Assembly (NCBI RefSeq): GCF_001513675.1
Contig: NZ_CP013859.1
Coordinates: 1,241,081 to 1,305,080, forward strand
Source of the DNA: Microbacterium sp. XT11
GTDB taxonomy: Bacteria; Actinomycetota; Actinomycetes; Actinomycetales; Microbacteriaceae
Reading direction: 5' to 3'
DNA length: 64,000 nt
Positions within the stretch are counted from its first letter, which is position 1, and every line of letters begins with the position of its first letter. Of the stretch, positions 16,942-25,446 are shown in pieces. Below the pieces are notes generated by a model. It was given only the letters and a program-made list of their open reading frames with translations. It searched no databases and was not told the DNA's origin. Made by a program: the position numbers and the translations under genes.

Positions 16942-17580
16942 GTGCAGCGGCGCAGACGCGACCCCGAGGCCCGACGCCGCGAGATCGTGGCCGCGGCGGC
17001 GGAGCTCATCGTCGAGATCGGCGTCGACGCCCTCACCCACCGCAAGGTCGCGTCGCGCGCCGGCGTGCCCCTCGGTGCGACGACGCAGTATTTCGACACC
17101 CTCGACGACCTGAGGGAAGCGGGCGTCCGGGCCCTCGCCGACGAGATCGAGGAGCGCATCGCGGTCACGCGCCGCGCCGTGGTCGACGGCGGCGTGACGC
17201 CCGAGGTCCTCGCGCGCCTCATCCATGAGGGCCTCGACGACGCGCGAGCCGTGCAGGCCGACCGCGCCGTCGTCACCGCGGCCGTGCACGACCCGCGCGT
17301 GCGCGAGCTCGCCCGGTTCTGGTCCGACGAAGTCGTCGGCTTCATCGCTCCCGTTCACGGAACGGACCGTGCCAGGGCGGCTGCCGTCTTCATCGACGGC
17401 GTACTCTGGCACGCCCAGATCCACGACGAGCCGCTCGAGGAACGCCTCATCCACGACGCCCTCGCCGGCATCCTCGCCCCGCCCACCGCACCCGCCGACT
17501 CCGCCCCATCCGCCGACTCCGCCCCGTTCGCAGCATCCGCCCCATCCGCCGACTCCGCCCCGTCCGCAGCATCCGACTAA
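16942..17580 (+). CDS. TetR family transcriptional regulator
   Basis: A 212-residue repressor. The HTH is residues about 12-60 (RRREIVAAAAELIVEIGVDA, then THRKVASRAGVPLGATTQYF). The ligand domain follows, and the C-terminus is an unusual Pro/Ser/Ala-rich tail of near repeats (SAPSADSAPFAASAPSADSA), encoded by imperfect tandem DNA repeats at 17486-17577. The start GTG 16942 has GGAG 9 nt upstream; a frame extension to 16861 would run through the palindromic operator and is rejected. The RND pump starts 14 nt after its stop, so this is most likely its local repressor. Confidence 0.88.
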   Translation: MQRRRRDPEARRREIVAAAAELIVEIGVDALTHRKVASRAGVPLGATTQYFDTLDDLREAGVRALADEIEERIAVTRRAVVDGGVTPEVLARLIHEGLDDARAVQADRAVVTAAVHDPRVRELARFWSDEVVGFIAPVHGTDRARAAAVFIDGVLWHAQIHDEPLEERLIHDALAGILAPPTAPADSAPSADSAPFAASAPSADSAPSAASD

Positions 17581-17594
17581 CCGAGAGAACCGCC

Positions 17595-20500
17595 TTGTCG
17601 AAACTCGCCGTCCTCAGCCTCAAGAACCGCGCTCTCATCGCCCTCATCACGATCGTCGCCGCCGTGTTCGGCGGCATCGCTCTGACGAACCTCAAGCAGG
17701 AGCTCATCCCGTCGCTCGAGCTGCCGGCACTCGTCGTGATGTCGACCTACCCCGGAGCCTCGCCCGAGGTCGTCGAGAACGACGTGTCGACGCCGATCGA
17801 GACGGCGATCCAGGGAGTGCCAGGACTCGAGTCGACCACGGCCACCAGCACGACGAACGCGTCGATCGTGCAGGCGACATTCACCTACGGCACGAACCTC
17901 GCCACGGCCGAGCAGAAGATGCAGCAGGCGATCAACCGCATCTCCTCGTCACTCCCCGAAGACGTCTCGCCCCAGGTGCTGTCGGTGTCGATCGACGACT
18001 TCCCCGTCATCCAGGTCGCCGTCACCGGGTTCGACGACGCCGAGAACGCGCAGGCGGAGCTCGAGAGCGTCGCCATCCCGAAGCTGGAGGACGTCGACGG
18101 CGTCAACGCCGCGGAGATCATCGGCGGCGTCGGGCAGCGCATCACCATCACTCCGGATGCCGCGAAGCTCGCGCTCGCCGGACAGAGCAGCCAGGCCATC
18201 AGCTCGGCGCTGCAGCAGAACGGCACGCTGTTCCCCGGCGGAGACATCACCGAGGGAGACCAGACCCTCACGGTGCAGACGGGCGCCAAGATCACCTCGG
18301 TCGACGAGATCGCCGCGCTCCCGCTCGTCGGAACCGGCCTCACGATCGGCGATGTCGCCTCCGTCGTGCAGGAGCCCGACCCGAAGACGTCGATCTCGCG
18401 CGTCGACGGCAAGGATGCCCTGTCGATCTCGATCACCAAGCTGCCCGCCGCCAACACGGTCGACGTGTCGCACGGCGTGATCGCGGCGCTCGACGAGATC
18501 GAGGAGGCCTTCCCCGACGCGACCTTCACGATCGTGTTCGACCAGGCGCCGTTCATCGTGCAGTCGATCGAGACGCTCGCAACCGAAGGTCTGCTCGGAC
18601 TCGCGTTCGCCGTGATCGTGATCCTCGTGTTCCTGCTGTCGATCCGCTCGACCCTCGTCACCGCGATCTCGATCCCGACCAGCGTGCTCATCACGTTCAT
18701 CGGGCTGCAGGCGTTCGGCTACTCGCTGAACATCCTCACCCTCGGCGCGCTGACGATCGCGATCGGCCGCGTGGTCGACGACTCCATCGTCGTCATCGAG
18801 AACATCAAGCGGCACTACGTGGGAGACGCCGACAAGGGCGACGCGATCCGACTGGCCGTGCGCGAGGTCGCCGCGGCCGTCACGGCATCCACCATCACCA
18901 CGGTCGCCGTGTTCCTGCCGATCGTCTTCGTCGGCGACATGGTCGGCGAGCTGTTCCGGCCGTTCGCGATGACGGTCACCATCGCGATGGTGGCGTCGCT
19001 GCTCGTCGCGCTCACGATCGTCCCGGTGCTCGCCTACTGGTTCCTCAAGCCCGGCAAGCCGCTGCTCGACGCCGACGGGCGCGCCATCGACCCCGAGCAT
19101 CCGGATGCTCCGCCGACGCCGCTGCAGCGTGGCTACCGGCCGATCCTCGGCTGGACGCTCAAGCACTCGGGCGTCACCGTAGCGCTCGCCGTCGTCGTCC
19201 TCGGCGCGACCCTGGCCGCGGCACCGCTGATGAAGGTGAACTTCCTCAGTGATTCCGGCCAGAACACCATGACCGTGACGCAGGACCTCGGCCCCACCGC
19301 GAGCCTCGAGGCCAAATCGGATGCCGCGCGCGCGGTGGAGAAGGCGCTCCTCGACATCGACGGCATCCGGCACGTGCAGGCGTCCATCGGTTCGAGCGGC
19401 TCAGCGCTGCGCGACGCGTTCTCCGGCGGAGCCGGCGTCACCTACTCGGTGCTCACCGACGGAGACGCCGACCAGGAGAAGCTGCGCGCCGACGTGCAGA
19501 AGGCGATCGACGGGCTCGACGACGTCGGCGAGGTCTCGGTCGCGGCATCCGCGGGGCTCGGGTCGAGCGACATCGAGGTGTCGGTCACGGCGTCGAACTC
19601 GAGCGATCTCGAGAAGGCGACGTCGGCGGTCGTCGACGAGCTGAAGGGCCGAGAGGGCGTCGGCCAGGTCACCGACAACCTCGCAGCAGCCCTCCCGTAC
19701 CTCGCCGTCGTCGTCGACCGCAGCGCGGCAGCGCAGCACGGACTGTCCGAGGTCGCCGTCGGCTCGATCGTGTCGAACACGATGCGTCCGCAGCAGGCGG
19801 GATCGGTCGAGATCGACGACACCGCGCTCACGGTGTACATCGCCGCGCCGGAGCCTCCGACCACCGCGCAGGCGCTGCGCGAGCTCGCCATCCCGACCCC
19901 GACCGGCATCGTGCAGCTGCAGGACCTCGCGACGGTCGAGGAGCGCAACGGCCCCACTTCCATCACCACCGAGAAGGGCAAGCGCACCGCGACCGTCACC
20001 GTGCCACCGGCATCCGACAACCTCGCTGTGGCGACGGCATCCGTGTCCGCTGCGCTCGCCGCCGTCGATCTGCCGGCCGGGGCCGCGGCCACGGTGGGCG
20101 GGGTCGCCTCGCAGCAGGCCGACTCGTTCTCGCAGCTCGGCCTGGCGATGCTCGCCGCCATCCTCATCGTCTACGTGGTGATGGTCGCGACCTTCAAGTC
20201 GCTGCGGCAGCCGCTGCTGCTGCTCGTGTCGGTGCCGTTCGCCGCGACCGGCGCGATCCTGCTGCAGATCGTCACCGGGGTGCCGCTGGGCGTCGCCTCG
20301 CTGATCGGTGTGCTGATGCTCATCGGAATCGTGGTGACGAACGCCATCGTGCTCGTCGACCTCGTGAACCAGTATCGTGAGAAGGGGCTGTCGACCGCCG
20401 AGGCCGTCATGGCGGGAGGGGAGAAGCGTCTGCGGCCGATCCTCATGACGGCGCTCGCGACGATCTTCGCGCTCACCCCGATGGCGCTCGGGATCACCGG

Positions 20501-20828
20501 CCACGGCGGGGTCATCTCGCAGCCGCTCGCGATCGTCGTGATCGGCGGGCTCGTGTCGTCGACCGTGCTCACCCTCATCGTGCTGCCGACCCTGTACAAC
20601 CTCGTCGAGGGGGCGAAAGAGCGGCGCCGTGCGCGCAAGGGCGTCGGACCCGACGCCGGGGCCGACGGTGGCCGGGCCGCGGATTCTGGGCCGGAGCTGC
20701 CCGGAGGCGGTGCCGACGCGGTCGGTGCGGATGCTGACGGCGGTGGTGCCGACGTCGGCGTCGCCGGTGGCCTGCCGCACGCTCCGCAGCTCACGCGTAG
20801 GGAGCTGCGCAAGCGCTCGGCCGGCTGA
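17595..20828 (+). CDS. RND superfamily efflux transporter (HAE1/AcrB-like)
   Basis: A 1077-residue permease with the AcrB-type plan: TM1, large porter loop, TM2-6, an internal repeat, second loop, TM8-12. The proton-relay pair is present in TM4 (GRVVDDSIVVIEN). The N-terminus (MSKLAVLSLKNRALIALITI, then IPSLELPALVVMSTYPGASP) fits HAE1. The start is TTG 17595. Gram-positive genomes lack an outer-membrane partner and no adaptor gene is adjacent, so it probably acts alone or with unlinked partners. The C-terminal tail is Gly/Ala/Asp-rich, and a 23-bp tandem duplication (20813-20858) spans its stop codon. Confidence 0.93.
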   Translation: MSKLAVLSLKNRALIALITIVAAVFGGIALTNLKQELIPSLELPALVVMSTYPGASPEVVENDVSTPIETAIQGVPGLESTTATSTTNASIVQATFTYGTNLATAEQKMQQAINRISSSLPEDVSPQVLSVSIDDFPVIQVAVTGFDDAENAQAELESVAIPKLEDVDGVNAAEIIGGVGQRITITPDAAKLALAGQSSQAISSALQQNGTLFPGGDITEGDQTLTVQTGAKITSVDEIAALPLVGTGLTIGDVASVVQEPDPKTSISRVDGKDALSISITKLPAANTVDVSHGVIAALDEIEEAFPDATFTIVFDQAPFIVQSIETLATEGLLGLAFAVIVILVFLLSIRSTLVTAISIPTSVLITFIGLQAFGYSLNILTLGALTIAIGRVVDDSIVVIENIKRHYVGDADKGDAIRLAVREVAAAVTASTITTVAVFLPIVFVGDMVGELFRPFAMTVTIAMVASLLVALTIVPVLAYWFLKPGKPLLDADGRAIDPEHPDAPPTPLQRGYRPILGWTLKHSGVTVALAVVVLGATLAAAPLMKVNFLSDSGQNTMTVTQDLGPTASLEAKSDAARAVEKALLDIDGIRHVQASIGSSGSALRDAFSGGAGVTYSVLTDGDADQEKLRADVQKAIDGLDDVGEVSVAASAGLGSSDIEVSVTASNSSDLEKATSAVVDELKGREGVGQVTDNLAAALPYLAVVVDRSAAAQHGLSEVAVGSIVSNTMRPQQAGSVEIDDTALTVYIAAPEPPTTAQALRELAIPTPTGIVQLQDLATVEERNGPTSITTEKGKRTATVTVPPASDNLAVATASVSAALAAVDLPAGAAATVGGVASQQADSFSQLGLAMLAAILIVYVVMVATFKSLRQPLLLLVSVPFAATGAILLQIVTGVPLGVASLIGVLMLIGIVVTNAIVLVDLVNQYREKGLSTAEAVMAGGEKRLRPILMTALATIFALTPMALGITGHGGVISQPLAIVVIGGLVSSTVLTLIVLPTLYNLVEGAKERRRARKGVGPDAGADGGRAADSGPELPGGGADAVGADADGGGADVGVAGGLPHAPQLTRRELRKRSAG

Positions 20829-20886
20829 GGCAGCGGCGCTCGGCCGGCTGAGGCAGCGGCGCGCTTTCCGCGCGTCGCGCGGCCGG

Positions 20887-21783
20887 TCAGGAGAGGGTGA
20901 TGCCCCAGTGCAGGATCCAGGTCTCACCGGGGTCGAGCCGGCGGATGCCAGCCCCGCTGTTCAGGGCGTCGGCCGGTGCGGTCATGGGCTCGATCGCGAG
21001 GGCGAGGGAGTGCCCCGGGTATGCGGTGGTCGTGAACACCTGCACGAAGTCGAAGCCCGGTCCCTGCCACAGCGTCAGCGTCCGTCCATCGGGCGCGGTG
21101 AGCGTGTGGCGCACGCGTCCGTCGTCGTCGCGGGTGAGATCGGTGAAGCCCGTGTCGAACGTGACATCCCCCAGGCGGACGCCGTCACGCAGGGCCGGGT
21201 CGGCCGGACGGGTGCCCGTCGGCAGCATCCGCTCGTCGACGTCGATCGCTGTCGCTGCGGGGACCCGCAGGACGAGGTCGTGCGGATCGACGTCGCCGAT
21301 CGTCACGAAGGGATGCGTGCCGACGGCGACGGGGGCGGCGGTTCTCGACCGGTTCGTGATCGTATGGGTGACCTCGATGCCGTCGTCGCCGAGGTCGTAC
21401 GAGACGCTGGTGTCGAGCAGATAGGGGTAGCCCGTCTGCGGATAGACGGCGGCGCGCAGCACGGCCGCGTCGTCGGTCTGCTGGATCTCGTAGGGCGTGA
21501 ACCGCAGGAGGCCGTGGCTGGCGTTGCCGAACTTCGGCTCGGTGATGGCCAGCTGGCGCGTGGTGTCGCCGTCGGTCCATCGTCCGTCGCGCACGCGGTT
21601 CGGCCAGGGCACGAGCACCACGCCCGAGCACGACGGCGTCGGCTGGTCGAGGGGGTAGCGCGCGATGAGGTCGACGTCGCCGATCCGCAGCGCGCGGAGC
21701 GAGGCGCCGACCTGCGCGATCTGAGCGGTGACCTGCCCGCGGCGGAGCTGAACCTGAGTGCCGGTGGGGGATGCGGTGTTCAC
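20887..21783 (-). CDS. Aldose 1-epimerase family protein
   Basis: A 298-residue mutarotase-fold protein interconverting anomers of aldohexoses or their phosphates. Family segments: PWPNRVRDGRW near residue 59, FGNASHGLLRF with the catalytic His, GTHPFVTIGD with the second His, and FTTTAYPGHSLALAIEPMTA containing the probable catalytic Glu. The GTG start at 21783 has TACGAT ending 6 nt upstream (21790-21795), a leaderless layout. It is divergent from the RNA helicase across a 291-bp spacer. Confidence 0.93.
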   Translation of the reverse strand: MNTASPTGTQVQLRRGQVTAQIAQVGASLRALRIGDVDLIARYPLDQPTPSCSGVVLVPWPNRVRDGRWTDGDTTRQLAITEPKFGNASHGLLRFTPYEIQQTDDAAVLRAAVYPQTGYPYLLDTSVSYDLGDDGIEVTHTITNRSRTAAPVAVGTHPFVTIGDVDPHDLVLRVPAATAIDVDERMLPTGTRPADPALRDGVRLGDVTFDTGFTDLTRDDDGRVRHTLTAPDGRTLTLWQGPGFDFVQVFTTTAYPGHSLALAIEPMTAPADALNSGAGIRRLDPGETWILHWGITLS

Positions 21784-21857
21784 CCCGCAATCGTACGGCG
21801 CGACGCCCGCGCGGGTCAGCGGATGCCGTCGCCGGGTGCTCTCCCAGCATGGGCCGG

Positions 21858-22074
21858 TAGACTCGTTCGGTCGGCTTCGGACACCCGCGCAGGTCGCGGA
21901 CGTTTTTCAGTGTGTGAAGTGTGAGTCCAGGGGCCGATGGTGAGCGTCGATCGACGCGAATCAACCATCACATGAATGGCCCCGGCCGCTGACAGTCCGG
22001 ACCCGCGCGCAGGCGCTGGGTGCTCGCGCGTGCGCGTGGCGCTGTTCTCGTGCGAGAACTCAGAAGGACACACG
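21858..22074 (+). promoter_or_regulatory. Promoter and long structured 5' leader of the DEAD-box helicase
   Basis: A -10-like TAGACT at 21858-21863 implies a leader of about 200 nt. Within it, 21930-21983 folds into a long nested hairpin: GGGGCC (21930-21935) with GGCCCC (21978-21983), GATGGT (21936-21941) with ACCATC (21964-21969), and an inner palindrome GCGTCGATCGACGC (21944-21957). The distal arm (ATGAATGGCCCC) matches part of the REP-like elements at 11799 and 15505. Long leaders are common on cold- or self-regulated RNA helicase genes. Confidence 0.55.
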
Positions 22075-24042
22075 ATGCCCAAGAACAAGAAGCCCCGCGG
22101 CGGACGCCCCGCAGCGAACTTCGAGCCGCGCTACGGCGCGAAGAAGACCTCCTTCCACGACCGGCACCACGGCGCCGGCGCGCGTCCGTCGCGCGACGGC
22201 GGCCGTGACGAGCGCGGCGGACGGACGGATGCCGCAGACCGCCGCACCGCGTCGGCCGGCTACGACCGTCGGCCGGGCAGCCGGAGCCCCGGCCACCGCG
22301 GGTACCGGCCCGAGCCGGAGTCGGGTGCGCCGAAGCGCCGCTGGACCGAGCCGGAGTCGGGTGCGCCGAAGCGCCGCTGGACCGAGCAGGAGCGAGCGGG
22401 TCGCGGCGAGGCGCGCAACATCCGCAACCGCGCGGAGTCGGGCCGCCGTGAAGCCCCGCACCGCCGCGACGACCAGGGGCGCGCCGACGAGCGGCCCCGG
22501 TACGGCGAGCGCCCCGCTGCCGGACGACGCTTCGACGACCGCGGGGGTCGCGGCGAGCGTGGCTTCGGCGAGCGCCCGGCATCCGATCGTCCGCGTTTCG
22601 CGCGCGACGACCGTCCGCGTCGTGACGACCGCACCTTCGGCGGACGCCCGCAGCGCGGTGGCCGCGACGAGCGCGGCGGGCAGCAGTTCGACCGTCCCCG
22701 TTACGCCGACCGTGCGGCATCCGGCCGTGGCGACCGTCGCGAGGCCCGCCCGAGCCGTGACAACTGGAACGGCACTCCTGCGTTCGCGCCGACCGGCGAC
22801 GTCGTGCACGAGCGGCTCGAGGCCCAGGCCGTGCAGGCCGTCGAGGTCGAGAATGTGACCTTCGCCGACCTCGGTCTCGGCTCCAACATCACCGAGACGC
22901 TGAAGAACATGGGCGCCGAGACGCCGTTCCCGATCCAGGCGGCCAGCATCCCTGCGGTGCTCGAGGGGCGCGACGTGCTGGCGCGTGGACGTACCGGCTC
23001 GGGAAAGACCATCGCGTTCGGCGCTCCGCTCGTCGAGAGCGTGCTGAAGTCCCAGGCGGGCAAGCGTCGCGAGTTCGGGCGGTCGCCGCGGGCGATCATC
23101 CTGGCGCCGACGCGTGAGCTCGCGCTGCAGATCGACCGCACGATCCAGCCGATCGCCCGCAGCGTCGGACTGTTCACCACGCAGATCTACGGCGGCGTCC
23201 CGCAGGGGCGCCAGGTCGGTGCGCTGAAGAAGGGCGTCGACATCGTCATCGGCACGCCCGGCCGCATCGAGGATCTCGTGAACCAGGGCAAGCTCGACCT
23301 CTCCGACACCCGCATCGCGGTGCTCGACGAGGCCGACCACATGTGCGAGCTCGGGTTCGTCGAGCCGGTGCAGCGCATCCTCCGCCGCACGGCCGACGGG
23401 AGCCAGAAGCTGCTGTTCTCGGCGACGCTCGACCGTGAGGTGGCTGCGCTCGTCGACGAGTTCCTCGTGGACCCCGCGGTGTACGAGGTCGCCGGCGAGA
23501 CGCAGGAGACGAGCACGATCGAGCACCGGGTGCTCGTGATCGAGCACCGTGACAAGGCCGAGATCCTCACGTCGCTGGTGGATCGCGAGGGCAAGACGCT
23601 CGTGTTCGCGCGCACCCGTGCGTATGCCGAGATGCTCGCCGAGCAGTTCGACGACGCCGGCATCCCCGCTGTGTCGCTGCACGGCGACCTCAACCAGGCC
23701 AAGCGCACGCGCAACCTGCAGCGCCTGACCTCGGGTCGCGTCGACGTGCTGGTCGCGACGGATGTCGCAGCCCGCGGCATCCATGTCGATGACATCGATC
23801 TGGTGGTGCAGGCGGATGCTCCGGACGAGTACAAGACGTACCTGCACCGTGCCGGGCGCACCGGTCGTGCCGGGCGTGCGGGGCGCGTGGTGACGTTGAT
23901 CACGCGGCAGCGTCAGCGGCGCATGGGCGAGCTGCTCGACCGCGCCGAGATCGATGCGCCGTTCGAGGTCGCACGCCCTGGCGATGACGTGATCGAGGAG
24001 ATCGCGGGCCGGATGCCGTCCGCCGCCGACCTCACCTCCTGA
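22075..24042 (+). CDS. DEAD/DEAH-box ATP-dependent RNA helicase with Arg/Gly-rich N-terminus
   Basis: A 655-residue RNA helicase. Residues 1-240 are a low-complexity, positively charged region rich in RGG/RD/RE, including an exact duplicated unit (EPESGAPKRRWT twice, near residues 82-105). The helicase core has motif I ARGRTGSGKT, Ia PTRELALQ, DEAD-box variant DEAD in VLDEADHM, SAT in LLFSATLD, and motif VI HRAGRTGRAGRAG. RGG tails bind RNA non-specifically, and the core would unwind duplexes in ribosome assembly or decay. Start ATG 22075 has AGAAGGA 8 nt upstream. Confidence 0.95.
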   Translation: MPKNKKPRGGRPAANFEPRYGAKKTSFHDRHHGAGARPSRDGGRDERGGRTDAADRRTASAGYDRRPGSRSPGHRGYRPEPESGAPKRRWTEPESGAPKRRWTEQERAGRGEARNIRNRAESGRREAPHRRDDQGRADERPRYGERPAAGRRFDDRGGRGERGFGERPASDRPRFARDDRPRRDDRTFGGRPQRGGRDERGGQQFDRPRYADRAASGRGDRREARPSRDNWNGTPAFAPTGDVVHERLEAQAVQAVEVENVTFADLGLGSNITETLKNMGAETPFPIQAASIPAVLEGRDVLARGRTGSGKTIAFGAPLVESVLKSQAGKRREFGRSPRAIILAPTRELALQIDRTIQPIARSVGLFTTQIYGGVPQGRQVGALKKGVDIVIGTPGRIEDLVNQGKLDLSDTRIAVLDEADHMCELGFVEPVQRILRRTADGSQKLLFSATLDREVAALVDEFLVDPAVYEVAGETQETSTIEHRVLVIEHRDKAEILTSLVDREGKTLVFARTRAYAEMLAEQFDDAGIPAVSLHGDLNQAKRTRNLQRLTSGRVDVLVATDVAARGIHVDDIDLVVQADAPDEYKTYLHRAGRTGRAGRAGRVVTLITRQRQRRMGELLDRAEIDAPFEVARPGDDVIEEIAGRMPSAADLTS

Positions 24043-24071
24043 CCCGGCCCCGGCCCCGGCTGACGCCACCT

Positions 24072-24134
24072 CGCTCAGGTATGAGTTGTGGTCGGAAATC
24101 AGGCGATTCTCCGACCACAACTCATACCTGAGCG
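24072..24134. terminator. 25-bp perfect inverted repeat downstream of the RNA helicase
   Basis: Left arm 24072-24096 and right arm 24110-24134 are perfectly complementary over 25 bp. The 13-nt loop can pair again (AATC/GATT). It is AT-richer than its surroundings and lies 30 bp after the helicase stop. It could stop transcription or block RNA decay; no T-run follows. It may equally be a mobile palindromic element. Confidence 0.65.
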
Positions 24135-24297
24135 GAGGGTGCGCGACGGCACGGACGTCGGCACGGGGCGGACGCCGGTGCGAGCACGGACGCCGGTGCG
24201 AGCACGGACGTCGGCGGGGGACGGGCGCGCGGGCGCGGGAACGGAGACGGGCCCGGGGAACGGACGCAGGCGACGGAGGCGGGCCCTGCGGGGCGCG

Positions 24298-25344
24298 TCA
24301 GAACAGGGTCGGCTGTGCGAGTGACGTCGAGCCGGGTGTCGCGGAGGGCGTCGCCGGACGGATGCCACGCACGGGGTAGTCGTCTTCGTGGCGTCCGTCG
24401 AGACCGTGCAGCCGGATGAGCGGACGCACGCGCCGGGCGAGCCACTGCCTGTACGCCTTCGGCGCCTCGACGGTCACGCCAGGATAGAGGCCGCGGTACG
24501 ACGACACGAGGTCGGGACGTGCCCCGGCGAGCCAGTTCATGAACCACGGCTTCACGCCAGGGCGGAGGTGCAGTGCGCCGTAGATCACGCGTGACGCTCC
24601 GGCGTCTTTGATGCGGGCGAGGGCGCTGGTGATCGCCTCGACGGAGTCGGTCATGTGCGGAAGGATCGGCATGAGGAAAACGGTGACGGGGAAGCCTGCA
24701 TCCGCCAGCGCCCGCACAGTGTCGAGGCGAGCCTGAGTAGTGGGTGCGCCCGGTTCGATGGCCTTCTGCAGCTCGTCGTCGTACATGGCGATCGACATCT
24801 GCACGTCGACGGAGACGCGGTGCGCCGCCTTCACGAGCAGCGGGATGTCCCGTCGGATGAGCGTGCCCTTGGTGAGGATGGACAGGGGCGTGCCGGATGC
24901 CGCAAGCGCCTCGATGATGCCCGGCATGAGCTTGTAGCGGCCTTCAGCGCGCTGATACGGATCGGTGTTGGTGCCGAGCGCGACGGTCTCGTGCTCCCAG
25001 CTGCCGCGACGGAGCTCCCTCTGCAGCACCTCGACGACGTTCACCTTCACGACGATCTGCGAGTCGAAGTCGGCCCCTCCGTCGAGGTCGAGGTACTCGT
25101 GCGTTCCGCGCGCGAAACAGTACACGCAGGCGTGGCTGCAACCGCGGTAGGGGTTGATGGTCCACCCGAAGGGCATGCGGGAGGCGCCGGGCACCTTGTT
25201 CAATGCGGACTTCGACAGCACCTCGTGGAAGGTCATGCCGGCGAACTCCGGCGTGGTCACGGTGCGCAGCACGCCGCGGCGGTCTTCGAGCCCGGGCAGC
25301 GCAGCGTCGTCGACGTCACCGAGCTTCTGACCTTGCCACCGCAT
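24298..25344 (-). CDS. Rv2578c-family radical SAM protein
   Basis: A 348-residue radical SAM protein of the Rv2578c group, distantly related to spore photoproduct lyase. The [4Fe-4S] motif is GCSHACVYCFAR (CxxxCxxC) near residue 68, preceded by INPYRGC. NTDPYQRAEGRYK and the SILTKGTLIRRD strand also match the group. The reaction is unknown; a DNA-repair role has been suggested from SOS linkage in mycobacteria. A LexA-like half-site lies 9 nt upstream of the ATG at 25344. It is divergent from a VanY-like peptidase gene. Confidence 0.93.
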   Translation of the reverse strand: MRWQGQKLGDVDDAALPGLEDRRGVLRTVTTPEFAGMTFHEVLSKSALNKVPGASRMPFGWTINPYRGCSHACVYCFARGTHEYLDLDGGADFDSQIVVKVNVVEVLQRELRRGSWEHETVALGTNTDPYQRAEGRYKLMPGIIEALAASGTPLSILTKGTLIRRDIPLLVKAAHRVSVDVQMSIAMYDDELQKAIEPGAPTTQARLDTVRALADAGFPVTVFLMPILPHMTDSVEAITSALARIKDAGASRVIYGALHLRPGVKPWFMNWLAGARPDLVSSYRGLYPGVTVEAPKAYRQWLARRVRPLIRLHGLDGRHEDDYPVRGIRPATPSATPGSTSLAQPTLF

Positions 25345-25350
25345 GCGTCC

Positions 25351-25405
25351 ATTCGAACATAGAGACGACGATCAGTCAATCGGATGCTCGGCGATATGTT
25401 CGAAT
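25351..25405. promoter_or_regulatory. Two LexA-like half-boxes forming a long inverted repeat
   Basis: ATTCGAACATA (25351-25361) and its exact complement TATGTTCGAAT (25395-25405) flank 33 bp. Each arm has one perfect half of the Gram-positive SOS box (TCGAAC or GTTCGA). The right one can be read as TCGGCG-ATAT-GTTCGA (25388-25403), one mismatch in the left half beyond TCG. Position between the divergent radical SAM and VanY-like genes suits LexA control of one or both. Confidence 0.5.
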
Positions 25406-25446
25406 TGTATCCCGGAGGGCACCGGGCGTTAAGCGACAATGGACCC

